Assembly (NCBI RefSeq): GCF_019038435.1
Contig: NZ_JAGPOX010000085.1
Coordinates: 1 to 41,134 of the forward strand
Length of the DNA: 41,134 nucleotides
Reading direction: 5' to 3'
Source: Nocardia alni
GTDB taxonomy: Bacteria > Actinomycetota > Actinomycetes > Mycobacteriales > Mycobacteriaceae
How positions within the stretch are numbered: position 1 is the first letter of the stretch; every line of letters starts with the position of its first letter. Shown one piece after another: positions 1 to 8,382 of this stretch. The translations under genes were made by a program, and so were the position numbers. Below the pieces are notes generated by a model that worked only from the letters and a program-made list of their open reading frames with translations, ran no database searches and had not been told where the DNA came from.

Positions 1-1340
1 ATCGCGGCCAGCGCGCTCTCCGCGACCGGCGCCGCGAGCCCACGCCGGGCCAGACCGCGCACGATGGTGACCAGATCGCTGAAGTCGCCGCCGCCGCCCC
101 CGGCCGGTTCGGCCACCGCGGCGCCCGGCCAGCCGAGCCCCGAGGCCCGCGCCCAGACCTCGACGGTGTCGGCTGGTTTGTCTGCTCGGCTCAGGTCGGC
201 GACCGCCTCGTCCACCAGGCGCGACAATTCGTCGTCGGCTTGCGGCTCGCCGTCGTTGCGGGCGAGGATGCCCAGCAGCACCTCGGTGGTTCCACCGCGC
301 AGCGTACCTCCGGGACTGCGCCGGATACCTTCGGCGACAATGCGATCGGCCTCGCCGCGCCCGGGCCGAGGCGTCGAACCCAGTACCGTGCGGCCGTATT
401 CGACCAGGTCCGCCTCGAAGGAGGTGCCCAGATACTTGAGCATCGCGGCCCGCCGGATCGGCGCCTCGCCCGCATCCACCGCCGCGGCGACGCCGACTGC
501 CATACCGCGCAGCGCGTGCAGACGAGCGACCAGTGTGCCGGTCTGCGAAGCATGTTGCGGCCGTGGCCGATTCGCGCGCAGCAGCGTCTCCAGCACCGGA
601 TAGGTGCTCAAAACCCTTTCGACGCCGCCACGTTCGAAGGACAGCTGTTCGGTGACCTGCCGCCAGCCGTTGCCCTCGGCGCCGATCACCCGGTCGGACG
701 GTACGAACACGTCGTCGAAAATCGTTTCGTTGAAATGGTGTTCGCCCGCCAGGTCCAGGATCGGCCGTACCTCGATACCGGGCGTGGACAGATCGACCAC
801 GAATTCGGTGAGGCCGTCGTGCTTGTCCTCACCGCCGGGCACACGGGCGAGAACGTAAGCGTGCGTTGACCTGTGGGCGTTGCTGGTCCAGATCTTGCGG
901 CCGGTGATGCGGTAGCCGCCCTCGACCGGAACCGCCTTGGTTCGCACCGCGGCAAGGTCCGACCCGGACTCTGATTCGCTCATGCCCAGGCAGAAAGTGA
1001 CTTCGCCGGCCGCGATCTGGGGCAGGAACTCCCGTTGGAGTTCCGGGGTGCCGTAGCGCAGGATCGCCGGGCCGATCTGCCGGTCGGCGATCCAGTGCGC
1101 GGCCACCGGCGCGCCCGCCCGCAGCAGTTCCTCCGTCACCACCAGCCGGTCGACGGCTCCCGCTGCCCGGCCGCCGACCTCGCGGGGCCAGGTGATGCCG
1201 ATGAGTCCGCGCTCGGCCAGCAACGCGGTGAACGCAGGGTCGTGGCCGTAGAGCCAGGCATCGCACTGCGCGGCGAATTCGCCTCGGCGCGTGGCGATTA
1301 CCGCGCGCACCTCGTCTCTCAGGGAATTCTGCTCACCCAC
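1..1340 (-). CDS. Acyl-CoA dehydrogenase, probably a fused two-domain type, 3' end outside the window
   Basis: This flavoenzyme would introduce the alpha,beta double bond into an acyl-CoA thioester. The frame is open from a GTG at 1340, preceded by AGAGAGGA, down to position 1, so it has no stop in the window. The first ~380 codons form a full acyl-CoA dehydrogenase with the usual segments CLGMSESESGSDLA (FAD/substrate region), WTSNAH, and a C-terminal GGTTEVLLGILAR helix. After that the frame continues with VWARASGLGWPGAAVAEPAG and ends in APVAESALAA, which looks like the start of a second acyl-CoA dehydrogenase N-terminal domain, as in FadE34-type fused proteins. The GTG start overlaps the stop of the luciferase-like gene by 8 nt, so it is the last gene of the carotenoid oxygenase operon. 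The family assignment is secure; the fusion is inferred from the visible start of domain two. Confidence 0.85.
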   Translation of the reverse strand, partial: MGEQNSLRDEVRAVIATRRGEFAAQCDAWLYGHDPAFTALLAERGLIGITWPREVGGRAAGAVDRLVVTEELLRAGAPVAAHWIADRQIGPAILRYGTPELQREFLPQIAAGEVTFCLGMSESESGSDLAAVRTKAVPVEGGYRITGRKIWTSNAHRSTHAYVLARVPGGEDKHDGLTEFVVDLSTPGIEVRPILDLAGEHHFNETIFDDVFVPSDRVIGAEGNGWRQVTEQLSFERGGVERVLSTYPVLETLLRANRPRPQHASQTGTLVARLHALRGMAVGVAAAVDAGEAPIRRAAMLKYLGTSFEADLVEYGRTVLGSTPRPGRGEADRIVAEGIRRSPGGTLRGGTTEVLLGILARNDGEPQADDELSRLVDEAVADLSRADKPADTVEVWARASGLGWPGAAVAEPAGGGGGDFSDLVTIVRGLARRGLAAPVAESALAA

Positions 1341-2307
1341 GGTGATCCTCTCTCAGCAGTGGCGCCAATCGGCGGGCGATCAGCTCGACGTTGCGCTCGA
1401 CCATCGGTTCCGGCATGCCGCCCACGGAGGCCCACAGGAAGACCGTGTCCACCGGCGTGTCCGCCAGCCAGGCCCGCAACCGAGTCGCGAGATTTTCCGG
1501 TGTGTCGAACCAGAACGCGCCGGGGCGCGATAACGGCCTCTGCCGTCCGGCGTCGGGGTCGAACGGGCGCTGCCCCCCGGCGCTCCTGCCGACGTCGGTG
1601 TGCCGCCGATACGAGTTCTGTTGATAGGTGATGTACGGGGCCGTGTCGGCCCAGTCCCGTTCGGGGTCCTCGCTCGGCAGTGCGAAGAAGGGGCCGCCCA
1701 TCCGCCCGCCCGACGGGTCCAGACCGGCCTCCGCCCGTCCCTGACGGTAGGCGGGCAGCAAGTCCGGGTTCAGGAACAGCAGATCCGCACCCAGCCGCCC
1801 GGTGCGCCGGGCGCCGTTCGGGCTGCCGCTGCCCAGCCAGATCGGAATCGGGGACTGAACCGGCCGCGGCGTCACCCGCCCAGACCAGAGTTCCCGCAGA
1901 TCCGGCACCTGCCGCGCGAGCGTGCCGAAGCGCCCGGCGTGATCGGCGCCGAACAGATCGAATTCGGCCTGCCGGTACCCCGCGCCGAGGCCGAGTTCGA
2001 GCCGCCCGTCCGAGACGAGGTCGGCCACCGCGGCCTGCTCGGCGATCTCCACCGTCGAGTGCAGCGGGGCCACGATCAATGCCGTGCCGATCCGCACCCT
2101 GCGCGTACGTGCCGCGATCGCGGCGGCGAACGTGAGCGGCTGCGGCAGATAACCGTCGTCGAAGGCGTGATGTTCACTGACCCAGACGGAGTCGAGCCCG
2201 GCGCGTTCGGCCTCCTCGCACATCTCCAACGTGTGCGCGTACACCCGCGCGGGGTCCAAGCCGGAGCCCGGCGGCACCCGCAGATCGAAATACAGACCGA
2301 CCTTCAC
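1333..2307 (-). CDS. LLM-class (luciferase-like) flavin-dependent oxidoreductase
   Basis: The 324-residue product has the bacterial luciferase-like TIM barrel fold typical of FMN- or F420-dependent monooxygenases and reductases. Family signs are the N-terminal MKVGLYFDLR strand, VWVSEHHAFDDGYLPQPL near residues 40-58, RIGTALIVAPLHSTVEIAEQ, and DGRLELGLGAGYR, the standard family segment. It starts at GTG 2307 within a GTGA overlap with the upstream thioesterase stop, and its own stop overlaps the acyl-CoA dehydrogenase start, so translation is probably coupled through the operon. Substrate and cofactor cannot be read from sequence. Its neighbours suggest oxidation of an intermediate from carotenoid-like or aromatic substrate breakdown (inference). 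Confidence 0.85.
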   Translation of the reverse strand: MKVGLYFDLRVPPGSGLDPARVYAHTLEMCEEAERAGLDSVWVSEHHAFDDGYLPQPLTFAAAIAARTRRVRIGTALIVAPLHSTVEIAEQAAVADLVSDGRLELGLGAGYRQAEFDLFGADHAGRFGTLARQVPDLRELWSGRVTPRPVQSPIPIWLGSGSPNGARRTGRLGADLLFLNPDLLPAYRQGRAEAGLDPSGGRMGGPFFALPSEDPERDWADTAPYITYQQNSYRRHTDVGRSAGGQRPFDPDAGRQRPLSRPGAFWFDTPENLATRLRAWLADTPVDTVFLWASVGGMPEPMVERNVELIARRLAPLLREDHRG

Positions 2308-2759
2308 GACATCGCCTCCGTATACGGCCGCGGCAGCCAGGTCCCGCTCGCCGCCGAGCAGAGCCGCCCACCGCTGTCGATCTCGATATGGACGAAGATG
2401 AGCGCCGATCCGGAACGAACGACCGTGCCGACGCAGACGAGCGGAAGTCGCGCCGGCGCAAGGTATTCCGTGTTGAGCACGCAGGTCAGCACGCCGTGCC
2501 CGGGCGCGGCGCAGGTGACCGCCGCCATCGCTCCCACCTGGTCGGCGACCGCCGCGACCAGGCCGCCGTTGACCGCCCCGTTCGGGTTCAGCGGCAGAAT
2601 CGACTCGGCGAGGTCGAATACCGCTCGCCCGTCGCCGAATTCGCGGGGTTCCAGGCCGAGCGCGACGATGGCCGGTTGGGTTCGTGCCCAGTTCTGCCAG
2701 GCGCCCCAGTCGGTTTCGGTCGGCTGGGGACGGTGCGCGACGTGGGACGGCGGGTTCAC
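2304..2759 (-). CDS. PaaI-type hotdog-fold acyl-CoA thioesterase
   Basis: The 151-residue protein resembles the PaaI/YiiD-like hotdog thioesterases that hydrolyse acyl- or aryl-CoA. The core GAVNGGLVAAVADQVGAMAA is the conserved central helix of this family, followed by strands around VLTCVLNTEYLAPAR. I chose the GTG at 2759 because it forms a GTGA overlap with the stop of the carotenoid oxygenase gene and gives the normal family length; the frame is open further upstream but only as a shadow of the oxygenase. The stop overlaps the next gene's GTG by four bases. In this operon it could release a free acid from a CoA intermediate. Confidence 0.8.
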   Translation of the reverse strand: MNPPSHVAHRPQPTETDWGAWQNWARTQPAIVALGLEPREFGDGRAVFDLAESILPLNPNGAVNGGLVAAVADQVGAMAAVTCAAPGHGVLTCVLNTEYLAPARLPLVCVGTVVRSGSALIFVHIEIDSGGRLCSAASGTWLPRPYTEAMS

Positions 2760-4255
2760 CGCCGGAAGTCCATCCAGTGCCCGTGTGGCGTCCAGCCCAT
2801 CAGGAACGGGATCTCGATCGTGCAGACCGGGCCCTTGGTGATGTCGTAGGTGTCGAATATCTGGTACTCGCCGCGTTTGTCCGCCCACCACGACACCGGG
2901 ACGATGACGTACCCGTCGCCCTCGGGCGCCTGCGGGCTACGCGGTGCGAATGTCGCCTCGAGTACGGCCGCGGCCTCGGTGGAACGGATCTGGTGCACCT
3001 GCTCGGCCATGGTTCGCACATTGGTCACGACCAGGCTGTTCATCGACATCCCGTTGCGTTTGACCACCCCGCCGACCTGGAAGCCGAAGGTGTAGCCCTT
3101 GCCGTAGAAGCGCTCGTCGACCTTGGGCAGCTCGGAGGGACGATCCGAGAGTTGCTCGGTCTTGGCCGCGCCGGTCTCGAGGTCGATGGTCCAGCGGCCC
3201 AGGAAACTGCGGGACACCGAGAAGAACAGCGCGACATCCTCGCCCGCGGAGAAGTCCTGGGCGAACGGGAAGGGCGGGCGGTTGAAGATCGGCGCGTCGA
3301 GGGTGAGGATGTTGCCCTCGACATTCGCCGACAACGTGTGCATGACGTACTCGCACGGGATGTCGGTGTTGATCCAGCGGACCTCGCCGTGCAGATCGTG
3401 CCGGGGGATGAGCCCGAGCACGATGGGCAGATTCGGATCCCAGCCCCAGATCCCGAGCTGCTGCTCGGTGATCTGCTTGCGGTCGGCGGTGAACGGCTGG
3501 AACGGCATCACGATCCACTCCGGGGTGAGCCAGATGTCGTGCGCCACAGTGTTATAGGGAGCGTCGTGCAGATCGCGCGACTCGACGGCGCCGTCGGGGT
3601 GCACGATGTGGATGGTGACGAAGGGCTTCTCGTCGCGCCAGTTCCAGCCGTACAGCGTCCCGGTGTCGTGATCCCACTTCGGATGCGCCGTGAACGCGGC
3701 ATCGCCGTAGGTCGACTTCTCGTGCAGGCCCTTGGACAGCTTGCTGGACCAGTTCGCGATGCCCTTGGTCTCCAGCGTGATCGGATCCAGCGCGATCGGG
3801 GGCCCGCCCTGTTCGCCGGTGGCGATGATCTCGCCGGCGAACGGGAAGGCGTTGATGTTGTTGGTGCCCTGCGGTACTCCGGTGGTGTACTGGTCGCGGG
3901 CGACGTCACCGTAGGCGTGGTCGCGCCAGTCGCCGAAACCGCCGTCGGTCCATTCGAACAGCCCGCGCCCGGCCGCGTCCTCGGCGACGAATTTGGGTGT
4001 GCGCACCCACCGGTTGCGGAAGTCGGCCCGGCCGTTGTCCAGCACCAGCCCCTGGATCATGCCGTCCATGCTGATCAGCGGATTGTTGCCCTGCTTGGTC
4101 GGGCGCCGCCAGGTGGGACCGGCGCGATAGAAACCGCCGGACAGCTCCTTGGGAATTTCCCCCTGAGTGACTATGCATTCCTCGACCGTGGCCTCGAAAC
4201 GCATCGGTTGGAAGGGACCTCGTAGCGAGTTCCCTTTCGGTAGCGGATACCCCAT
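2756..4255 (-). CDS. Carotenoid oxygenase family protein (carotenoid/lignostilbene cleavage dioxygenase type)
   Basis: This 499-residue protein belongs to the RPE65/carotenoid cleavage dioxygenase superfamily, non-haem iron enzymes that split a C=C bond of carotenoids, apocarotenoids or stilbenes into two carbonyl products. Four histidines fit the iron ligands: H191 (FTAHPKWD), H239 (VAHDIWL), H306 (YVMHTLSA) and H493 near the C-terminus (PHGHW). The N-terminal ELSGGFYRAGPTWRRP is the usual first blade. The ATG at 4255 has GAGGAGG upstream. It is the first gene of a four-gene minus-strand operon and is read divergently from the TetR regulator, with a candidate operator between them. The substrate is unknown. 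Confidence 0.9.
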   Translation of the reverse strand: MGYPLPKGNSLRGPFQPMRFEATVEECIVTQGEIPKELSGGFYRAGPTWRRPTKQGNNPLISMDGMIQGLVLDNGRADFRNRWVRTPKFVAEDAAGRGLFEWTDGGFGDWRDHAYGDVARDQYTTGVPQGTNNINAFPFAGEIIATGEQGGPPIALDPITLETKGIANWSSKLSKGLHEKSTYGDAAFTAHPKWDHDTGTLYGWNWRDEKPFVTIHIVHPDGAVESRDLHDAPYNTVAHDIWLTPEWIVMPFQPFTADRKQITEQQLGIWGWDPNLPIVLGLIPRHDLHGEVRWINTDIPCEYVMHTLSANVEGNILTLDAPIFNRPPFPFAQDFSAGEDVALFFSVSRSFLGRWTIDLETGAAKTEQLSDRPSELPKVDERFYGKGYTFGFQVGGVVKRNGMSMNSLVVTNVRTMAEQVHQIRSTEAAAVLEATFAPRSPQAPEGDGYVIVPVSWWADKRGEYQIFDTYDITKGPVCTIEIPFLMGWTPHGHWMDFRR

Positions 4256-4322
4256 TGTTCACAAACCTCCTCGGCGGACGAGACCGCGATACCAGGAACG
4301 CTAGCACCAAAATGCCACCTAT

Positions 4323-4339
4323 GGAAACGATCGTTCACA
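4323..4339. promoter_or_regulatory. Candidate TetR operator, copy 1
   Basis: The sequence GGAAACGATCGTTCACA contains a perfect 10-bp palindrome, AACGATCGTT. It sits between the divergent carotenoid oxygenase and TetR genes. The identical 17 bases recur at 8346-8362 between the thiolase and the VOC gene. TetR-family regulators typically bind such palindromes in their own divergent promoter. Confidence 0.7.
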
Positions 4340-4362
4340 TCGCTTGCGGATAGGATGTGGCC

Positions 4363-4923
4363 ATGTCACGGGACCAGAGCATCCTCGAAGCCGCCGCCCG
4401 GCTGTTCGCCGAACGCGGGTTCGCCGGGGTCGGCGTCGACGCCCTCGCCACCGAGGCGGGCATCACCGGATCCGCCGTCTACCGCCACTTCTCCAGTAAG
4501 GACGAGATCCTCGCCACACTCTTCGACCGGTTGATGGACACGCTGCTCATGCGAATGGGCGACGAACAGCCGGATCCGCACGCCGAACTGGACCGGCTGA
4601 TCGCGATTCACGTGGAGTTCGTGCTCGCCAACCCCGAGTTGACCACGATCTGGCAGCGCGAGCAGTCGACCCTGGCCGCGCTCTATCAGCGCAGCTTCGC
4701 CCGGCGCCAGCGACTGTACGTCGACCGCTGGATCCAGGCGCTGGACCGCTGCTATCCGGGGCACGACCGCTCTCGCCTGGCAACGACCGTTCGCGCGCTG
4801 CACAGCCTGATCTCCTCCGACCTCTCGCGGCCTGCGAACGTCAAGAAAATGCCGGGTCTACCGGGCTATCTGGAGTCCATGGCGCGGGCGACATGCGCCG
4901 CATTGTCCGACTACGGAGGCTGA
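4363..4923 (+). CDS. TetR/AcrR family transcriptional regulator
   Basis: The 186-residue regulator has an N-terminal TetR helix-turn-helix, visible as ILEAAARLFAERGFAGVGVD followed by ALATEAGITGSAVYRHFSSK at about residues 29-48. The C-terminal ligand domain is of the form found in regulators of acyl-CoA catabolism genes. I prefer the ATG at 4363, preceded by TAGGA, over a GTG six bases earlier. It is divergent from the carotenoid oxygenase operon, with a palindromic operator between. The identical operator at the thiolase/VOC promoter suggests it represses both. The ligand is unknown; a CoA thioester or pathway intermediate is likely by analogy with KstR-type regulators. Confidence 0.88.
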   Translation: MSRDQSILEAAARLFAERGFAGVGVDALATEAGITGSAVYRHFSSKDEILATLFDRLMDTLLMRMGDEQPDPHAELDRLIAIHVEFVLANPELTTIWQREQSTLAALYQRSFARRQRLYVDRWIQALDRCYPGHDRSRLATTVRALHSLISSDLSRPANVKKMPGLPGYLESMARATCAALSDYGG

Positions 4924-5036
4924 CCGCGGACCGCCGGGGAATTGCACGGCGGATTGCCGCCCAGCTATTCTGATATTCTCAGTATCAAAATAGGGGCGGC
5001 CGTTGCCGCCTTCCCCGTAGCAGTCAGGACGTCTCC

Positions 5037-6989
5037 GTGACTCAAATCGCACCAAGGTCATCACCACGGCTGCCGGCCTCCGAGACCGCGTTCCACGACG
5101 AGCTCGAGGCCGCGCTCGCCCATGCGAATCTGCCCACCCTGCTCGCGGCCGTCGTCCAGCTCACCGGCGACTTCACCCTGTTGGAGGGAAAGTTCCGGCC
5201 CGGGACGATGCGCGGCGCGGGCGATCACGACGACGCCGGTCTGCCCCCGGAGCCGCAGGCCGAACTGCGGGCCCTGGCGGCCGATCTCGTGCTCTCGCAT
5301 CGCCGGGGCGAACTGCCCGAACCCCCGCCGCTGACACCCGCGCAGGTCGTCGAGGTGCTCGGCGCCTGCCTGGATCAGCAGATCCCGGCCGAGCAGGGCG
5401 GGATGCTGGCCGAGGAACTCGGGGTGCTCTCGCGGGCGACGCCGGTCATCCCGGCCGAACTGCGCGAGCGGGTTCCGGAGGCGCTCGTCGTCGGCACCGG
5501 CTTCTCCGGGCTCTGCGCGGCGATCCGCCTGCAGGAGGCCGGGATTCCCTACACGATCATCGATAAGAATCCGGGCGTCGGCGGAACCTGGTTCGAGAAC
5601 GTCTATCCCGGATGCGGTGTGGACACCCCCATCCACCTCTACTCGTTCTCCTTCGCCCAGCGCCCGGACTGGCCCCGGTACTTCGCGAAACAGTCCGAGG
5701 TCGGCGGATATCTGGACGATATCGCCGCCGCGTACGGAGTCCAGGAGAAGGTCGAATTCGGCACCGAGCTGGAAAAGGCGGAGTGGCAGGACGCCGAGGG
5801 ATATTGGCGGGTGACCCTGCGGCACGCCGACGGCACGACCTCGGTCCGCGGCTATCCGGTGGTGATCACCGCGGTCGGGCTGCTGAACCGGCCCGCCTAT
5901 CCCGATCTGCCCGGACTGGACGCATTCCCTGGTCCGGTGGTGCACACGAGCGCCTGGACCCCCGGACTCGAGCTGGCCGGGAAGCGGGTCGCCGTGATCG
6001 GCACGGGCGCCTCGGCGATGCAGCTGGTTCCGGCGATCGCCGGGCTCGCCGCGGAGGTGACCGTCTATCAGCGGTCCGCGCAGTGGATCATGCCCAACCC
6101 CAACACCAATCGCGAGGTCGAGTCGGCCAAGCGGTTCCTGATGCGGGAGTTCCCCGGCTACCAGACGTGGTACCGCTTGCGACAGGCGTGGAACTTCGGT
6201 GACCGGATGCATCCCATGCTGCGGATCGACCCGCAGTGGCCGCATCAGGACCGATCGATCAACGCCACCAACGAACGGCATCGAGTGTCGCTCACGCGCT
6301 ATATCCACGAGCAACTCGCGACCCGGCCCGAGCTGATCGACAAATGCGTGCCCACCTATCCGCCGTACGGTAAGCGGCCGCTACTCGATCACGGCTGGTT
6401 CGAGGCGCTGCTGCGCGAGGATGTGCGCCTGGTCGACGAGGGTGTGTCGCGGATCGAGGGCAACCGCGTCGTCTCGGCCTCCGGGCAGGCCCGCGAGGCC
6501 GACGTGATCGTGCTCGCCACCGGTTTCCAGACCCTGAACATGCTGGGGCCCATGGAGATTCGCGGACGCAGCGGCGACACGCTGCGCGAGGTGTGGGGCC
6601 CGGACGACGCGCGCGCCTATCTGGGCATGACGGTCCCGGACTTCCCGAACCTCTTCATCCTCTACGGCCCCAACACGAATGCCGGACACGGCGGCAGTCA
6701 CGTGCTGAGCGTGGAGATGCAGGTGCGCTACGTGGCGCAGGCCATCGCGCGCATGGCCGCCGAAGGGCTCGACAGCATCGAGTGCCGCCGCGAGGTCTAC
6801 GAGAAATACAACGACGAACTCGACGAGGCCCTGAGCGGTTCGATCTGGACGCACCCCGGGATGACCACGTACTACCGCAACAGCAAGGGCCGCATCGTCA
6901 CCAACATTCCGTGGTCGAATGCCGAATACTGGCGGCGAACAAAGGTTTTGGACCCAGGCGACTTCGTGGAACGCCCGCGTCGCGGGTGA
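5037..6989 (+). CDS. Flavin-containing Baeyer-Villiger monooxygenase, 4-hydroxyacetophenone monooxygenase-like
   Basis: This class B flavoprotein would use NADPH and O2 to insert oxygen next to a ketone, giving an ester or lactone. The 650-residue protein has a ~145-residue N-terminal extension typical of the HAPMO subgroup, an FAD Rossmann motif GTGFSG at about 153-158, the Baeyer-Villiger fingerprint FPGPVVHTSAW at about 297-307, and a second dinucleotide motif GTGASA. The C-terminal region ending GPNTNAGHGGS is also typical of this subgroup. The GTG start at 5037 has AGGA upstream. It follows the TetR gene by 113 bp that include a small TGATA/TATCA repeat. HAPMO-type enzymes convert aryl methyl ketones to acetate esters; the physiological substrate here is not known. 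Confidence 0.9.
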   Translation: MTQIAPRSSPRLPASETAFHDELEAALAHANLPTLLAAVVQLTGDFTLLEGKFRPGTMRGAGDHDDAGLPPEPQAELRALAADLVLSHRRGELPEPPPLTPAQVVEVLGACLDQQIPAEQGGMLAEELGVLSRATPVIPAELRERVPEALVVGTGFSGLCAAIRLQEAGIPYTIIDKNPGVGGTWFENVYPGCGVDTPIHLYSFSFAQRPDWPRYFAKQSEVGGYLDDIAAAYGVQEKVEFGTELEKAEWQDAEGYWRVTLRHADGTTSVRGYPVVITAVGLLNRPAYPDLPGLDAFPGPVVHTSAWTPGLELAGKRVAVIGTGASAMQLVPAIAGLAAEVTVYQRSAQWIMPNPNTNREVESAKRFLMREFPGYQTWYRLRQAWNFGDRMHPMLRIDPQWPHQDRSINATNERHRVSLTRYIHEQLATRPELIDKCVPTYPPYGKRPLLDHGWFEALLREDVRLVDEGVSRIEGNRVVSASGQAREADVIVLATGFQTLNMLGPMEIRGRSGDTLREVWGPDDARAYLGMTVPDFPNLFILYGPNTNAGHGGSHVLSVEMQVRYVAQAIARMAAEGLDSIECRREVYEKYNDELDEALSGSIWTHPGMTTYYRNSKGRIVTNIPWSNAEYWRRTKVLDPGDFVERPRRG

Positions 6990-7068
6990 GGCGCGTGCTG
7001 CCCGCGCGCCGCGACGACCGCGTCCCGGGGCGCGGGCAGCACGCGCCGGAACGCGGTCGTCGCGGCGC
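6990..7068. terminator. Interlocked inverted repeats between convergent genes (probable bidirectional terminator)
   Basis: Two perfect 18-bp inverted repeats overlap in A-B-A'-B' order directly after the monooxygenase stop. Arm A is 6990-7007 and pairs with 7030-7047; arm B is 7006-7023 and pairs with 7051-7068. The loops are 22 and 27 nt. The stems share bases and cross each other, so only one can form fully at a time. There is no T-tract, as is common for actinobacterial terminators. The thiolase gene converges from the right. Confidence 0.65.
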
Positions 7069-7083
7069 ACGGCGCGGGCGGGT

Positions 7084-7139
7084 GAGGCCACCGGACCTGC
7101 CGGTCCGCGTGATCGGACACGATCGCCCGGTGGCGCCTC
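7084..7139. terminator. GC-rich hairpin downstream of the thiolase gene
   Basis: GAGGCCACCGG at 7084-7094 pairs with CCGGTGGCGCCTC ending at 7139, with a two-base bulge. A smaller hairpin, GGACC-TGCC-GGTCC, lies inside. It begins right after the thiolase stop on the minus strand and could terminate thiolase transcription. Confidence 0.4.
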
Positions 7140-7141
7140 GA

Positions 7142-8305
7142 TCAGCCGATACCCTCCAAGACCATCGCCGCGGCCATACCGCCGCCCGCGCACATCGCGG
7201 CTACGCCGATACCGCCTCCGCGACGGTGCAATTCGTGGGTCAGCGTGGTCACCATGCGGGCGCCCGTGGCGGCGACCGGATGTCCCAGCGAGCAGCCGCT
7301 GCCGAAGGGGTTGACGCGCTGTTCGTCCAGCGAGAGCGCGCGGGTGGCCGCGATGGCGACCGAGGCGAATGCCTCGTTGATCTCCCACAGGTCGACATCC
7401 GCGGGCGTCAGTCCCGCGCGATCGAGTGCCTTCGAGATGGCCGCGGCCACAGCGAGTCCGGTGCGCACCGGGGGAACCGCGATGCTGGTGGCGGCCAGAA
7501 TGCGGCTCATCGCCGTCCAGCCCTGGGCTTGGGCGACGGCCGGCTCGGCGACCAGCACCGCCGCGGCCGCGTCGTTGATGCCGCTCGAATTGCCCGCGGT
7601 GACCGAGAAGCCGGGAATCTCGGCGTGCAACGGCCGCAGTGCGGTCAGTTTCTCGATGCTGGTCGACGATCGCGGGTGCTCGTCCACCTGGAAGGTCGTG
7701 GTCGTGCCATCGGCCCGGGAGACCTCGATGGGCACGATCTCGGCGGTGAACCGGCCGTTCTGGATGGCCTGGACAGCCCGGGCGTGCGAGCGCAGCGCCC
7801 ATTCGTCCTGTGCCAGGCGGCTGATATCGCCCAGGCGGGCGGCGTTCCAGCCGACGGTCACCGACATGTCGTCGGCCGGTGCGTCGGGGGTGGGCCGATG
7901 CGATTCGAACAGCCACGGCCGGTCCGGGTCGTGCCGGTCGCGCAATTCCGGTGCGGTGGAGGACGATTGCACACCGCCGGCGATGACGGCTCGCTCGCCC
8001 GAGCGGATCGCCCCCGCCGCGGTGATGATCGCGCTGAGCCCGCCGGCGCAGTGGCGGTTGACCGCCAAGCCGGGCACATCCGTCAGCCCGGCCTCGAGTG
8101 CGGCGTACCGGGCGATCACGCCGCCGCCGTGCAGCGATTCGGCCAGGATCACGTCATCGATGAGCTCGCGGCCGCCCGCGACGCCGTCGACCAGGCCGGA
8201 GATCACCGGAACAGCCAGATCGGCCGGCTCGACGTTAACGATCGTGCCCTTGAAAGAGGTGCCTATCGCGGTCCGTTGAGCTGCGACAATTACCGGGTTT
8301 ATCAC
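7142..8305 (-). CDS. Thiolase (acetyl-CoA acetyltransferase type)
   Basis: The enzyme would cleave 3-ketoacyl-CoA thiolytically, or condense acyl-CoAs. The 387-residue protein has the acylated cysteine in NRHCAGGLSA, the NEAFA segment, the GHP histidine motif and the C-terminal CAGGGMAAAMVLE cysteine loop, so the catalytic set looks complete. I chose GTG at 8305 because GGGAGG lies seven bases upstream; the frame extends 12 codons further without a good site. It is transcribed away from the VOC gene, and the shared spacer contains the TetR-type palindrome. It likely performs the last step of a beta-oxidation-like route with the dehydrogenase and hydratase nearby. Confidence 0.9.
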   Translation of the reverse strand: MINPVIVAAQRTAIGTSFKGTIVNVEPADLAVPVISGLVDGVAGGRELIDDVILAESLHGGGVIARYAALEAGLTDVPGLAVNRHCAGGLSAIITAAGAIRSGERAVIAGGVQSSSTAPELRDRHDPDRPWLFESHRPTPDAPADDMSVTVGWNAARLGDISRLAQDEWALRSHARAVQAIQNGRFTAEIVPIEVSRADGTTTTFQVDEHPRSSTSIEKLTALRPLHAEIPGFSVTAGNSSGINDAAAAVLVAEPAVAQAQGWTAMSRILAATSIAVPPVRTGLAVAAAISKALDRAGLTPADVDLWEINEAFASVAIAATRALSLDEQRVNPFGSGCSLGHPVAATGARMVTTLTHELHRRGGGIGVAAMCAGGGMAAAMVLEGIG

Positions 8306-8345
8306 TGAAACCTCCCATAAATCTCGGTGTAATACTATCATCGGA

Positions 8346-8362
8346 GGAAACGATCGTTCACA
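8346..8362. promoter_or_regulatory. Candidate TetR operator, copy 2
   Basis: GGAAACGATCGTTCACA is identical over 17 bases to the site at 4323-4339 and has the same orientation on the plus strand. It sits between the divergent thiolase and VOC genes, about 20 bp upstream of the VOC start codon. Confidence 0.7.
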
Positions 8363-8382
8363 GCGAATGGAGTAGATTTCGT

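Noticed and set aside
2684..4225. Long plus-strand frame (513 codons) opposite the carotenoid oxygenase
   Set aside because: It is an antisense shadow typical of high-GC codon use; the minus strand encodes a clear enzyme with all iron ligands.
5061..6314. Long minus-strand frame (417 codons) opposite the monooxygenase
   Set aside because: Antisense shadow; no recognisable domain, while the plus frame has both dinucleotide motifs and the Baeyer-Villiger fingerprint.
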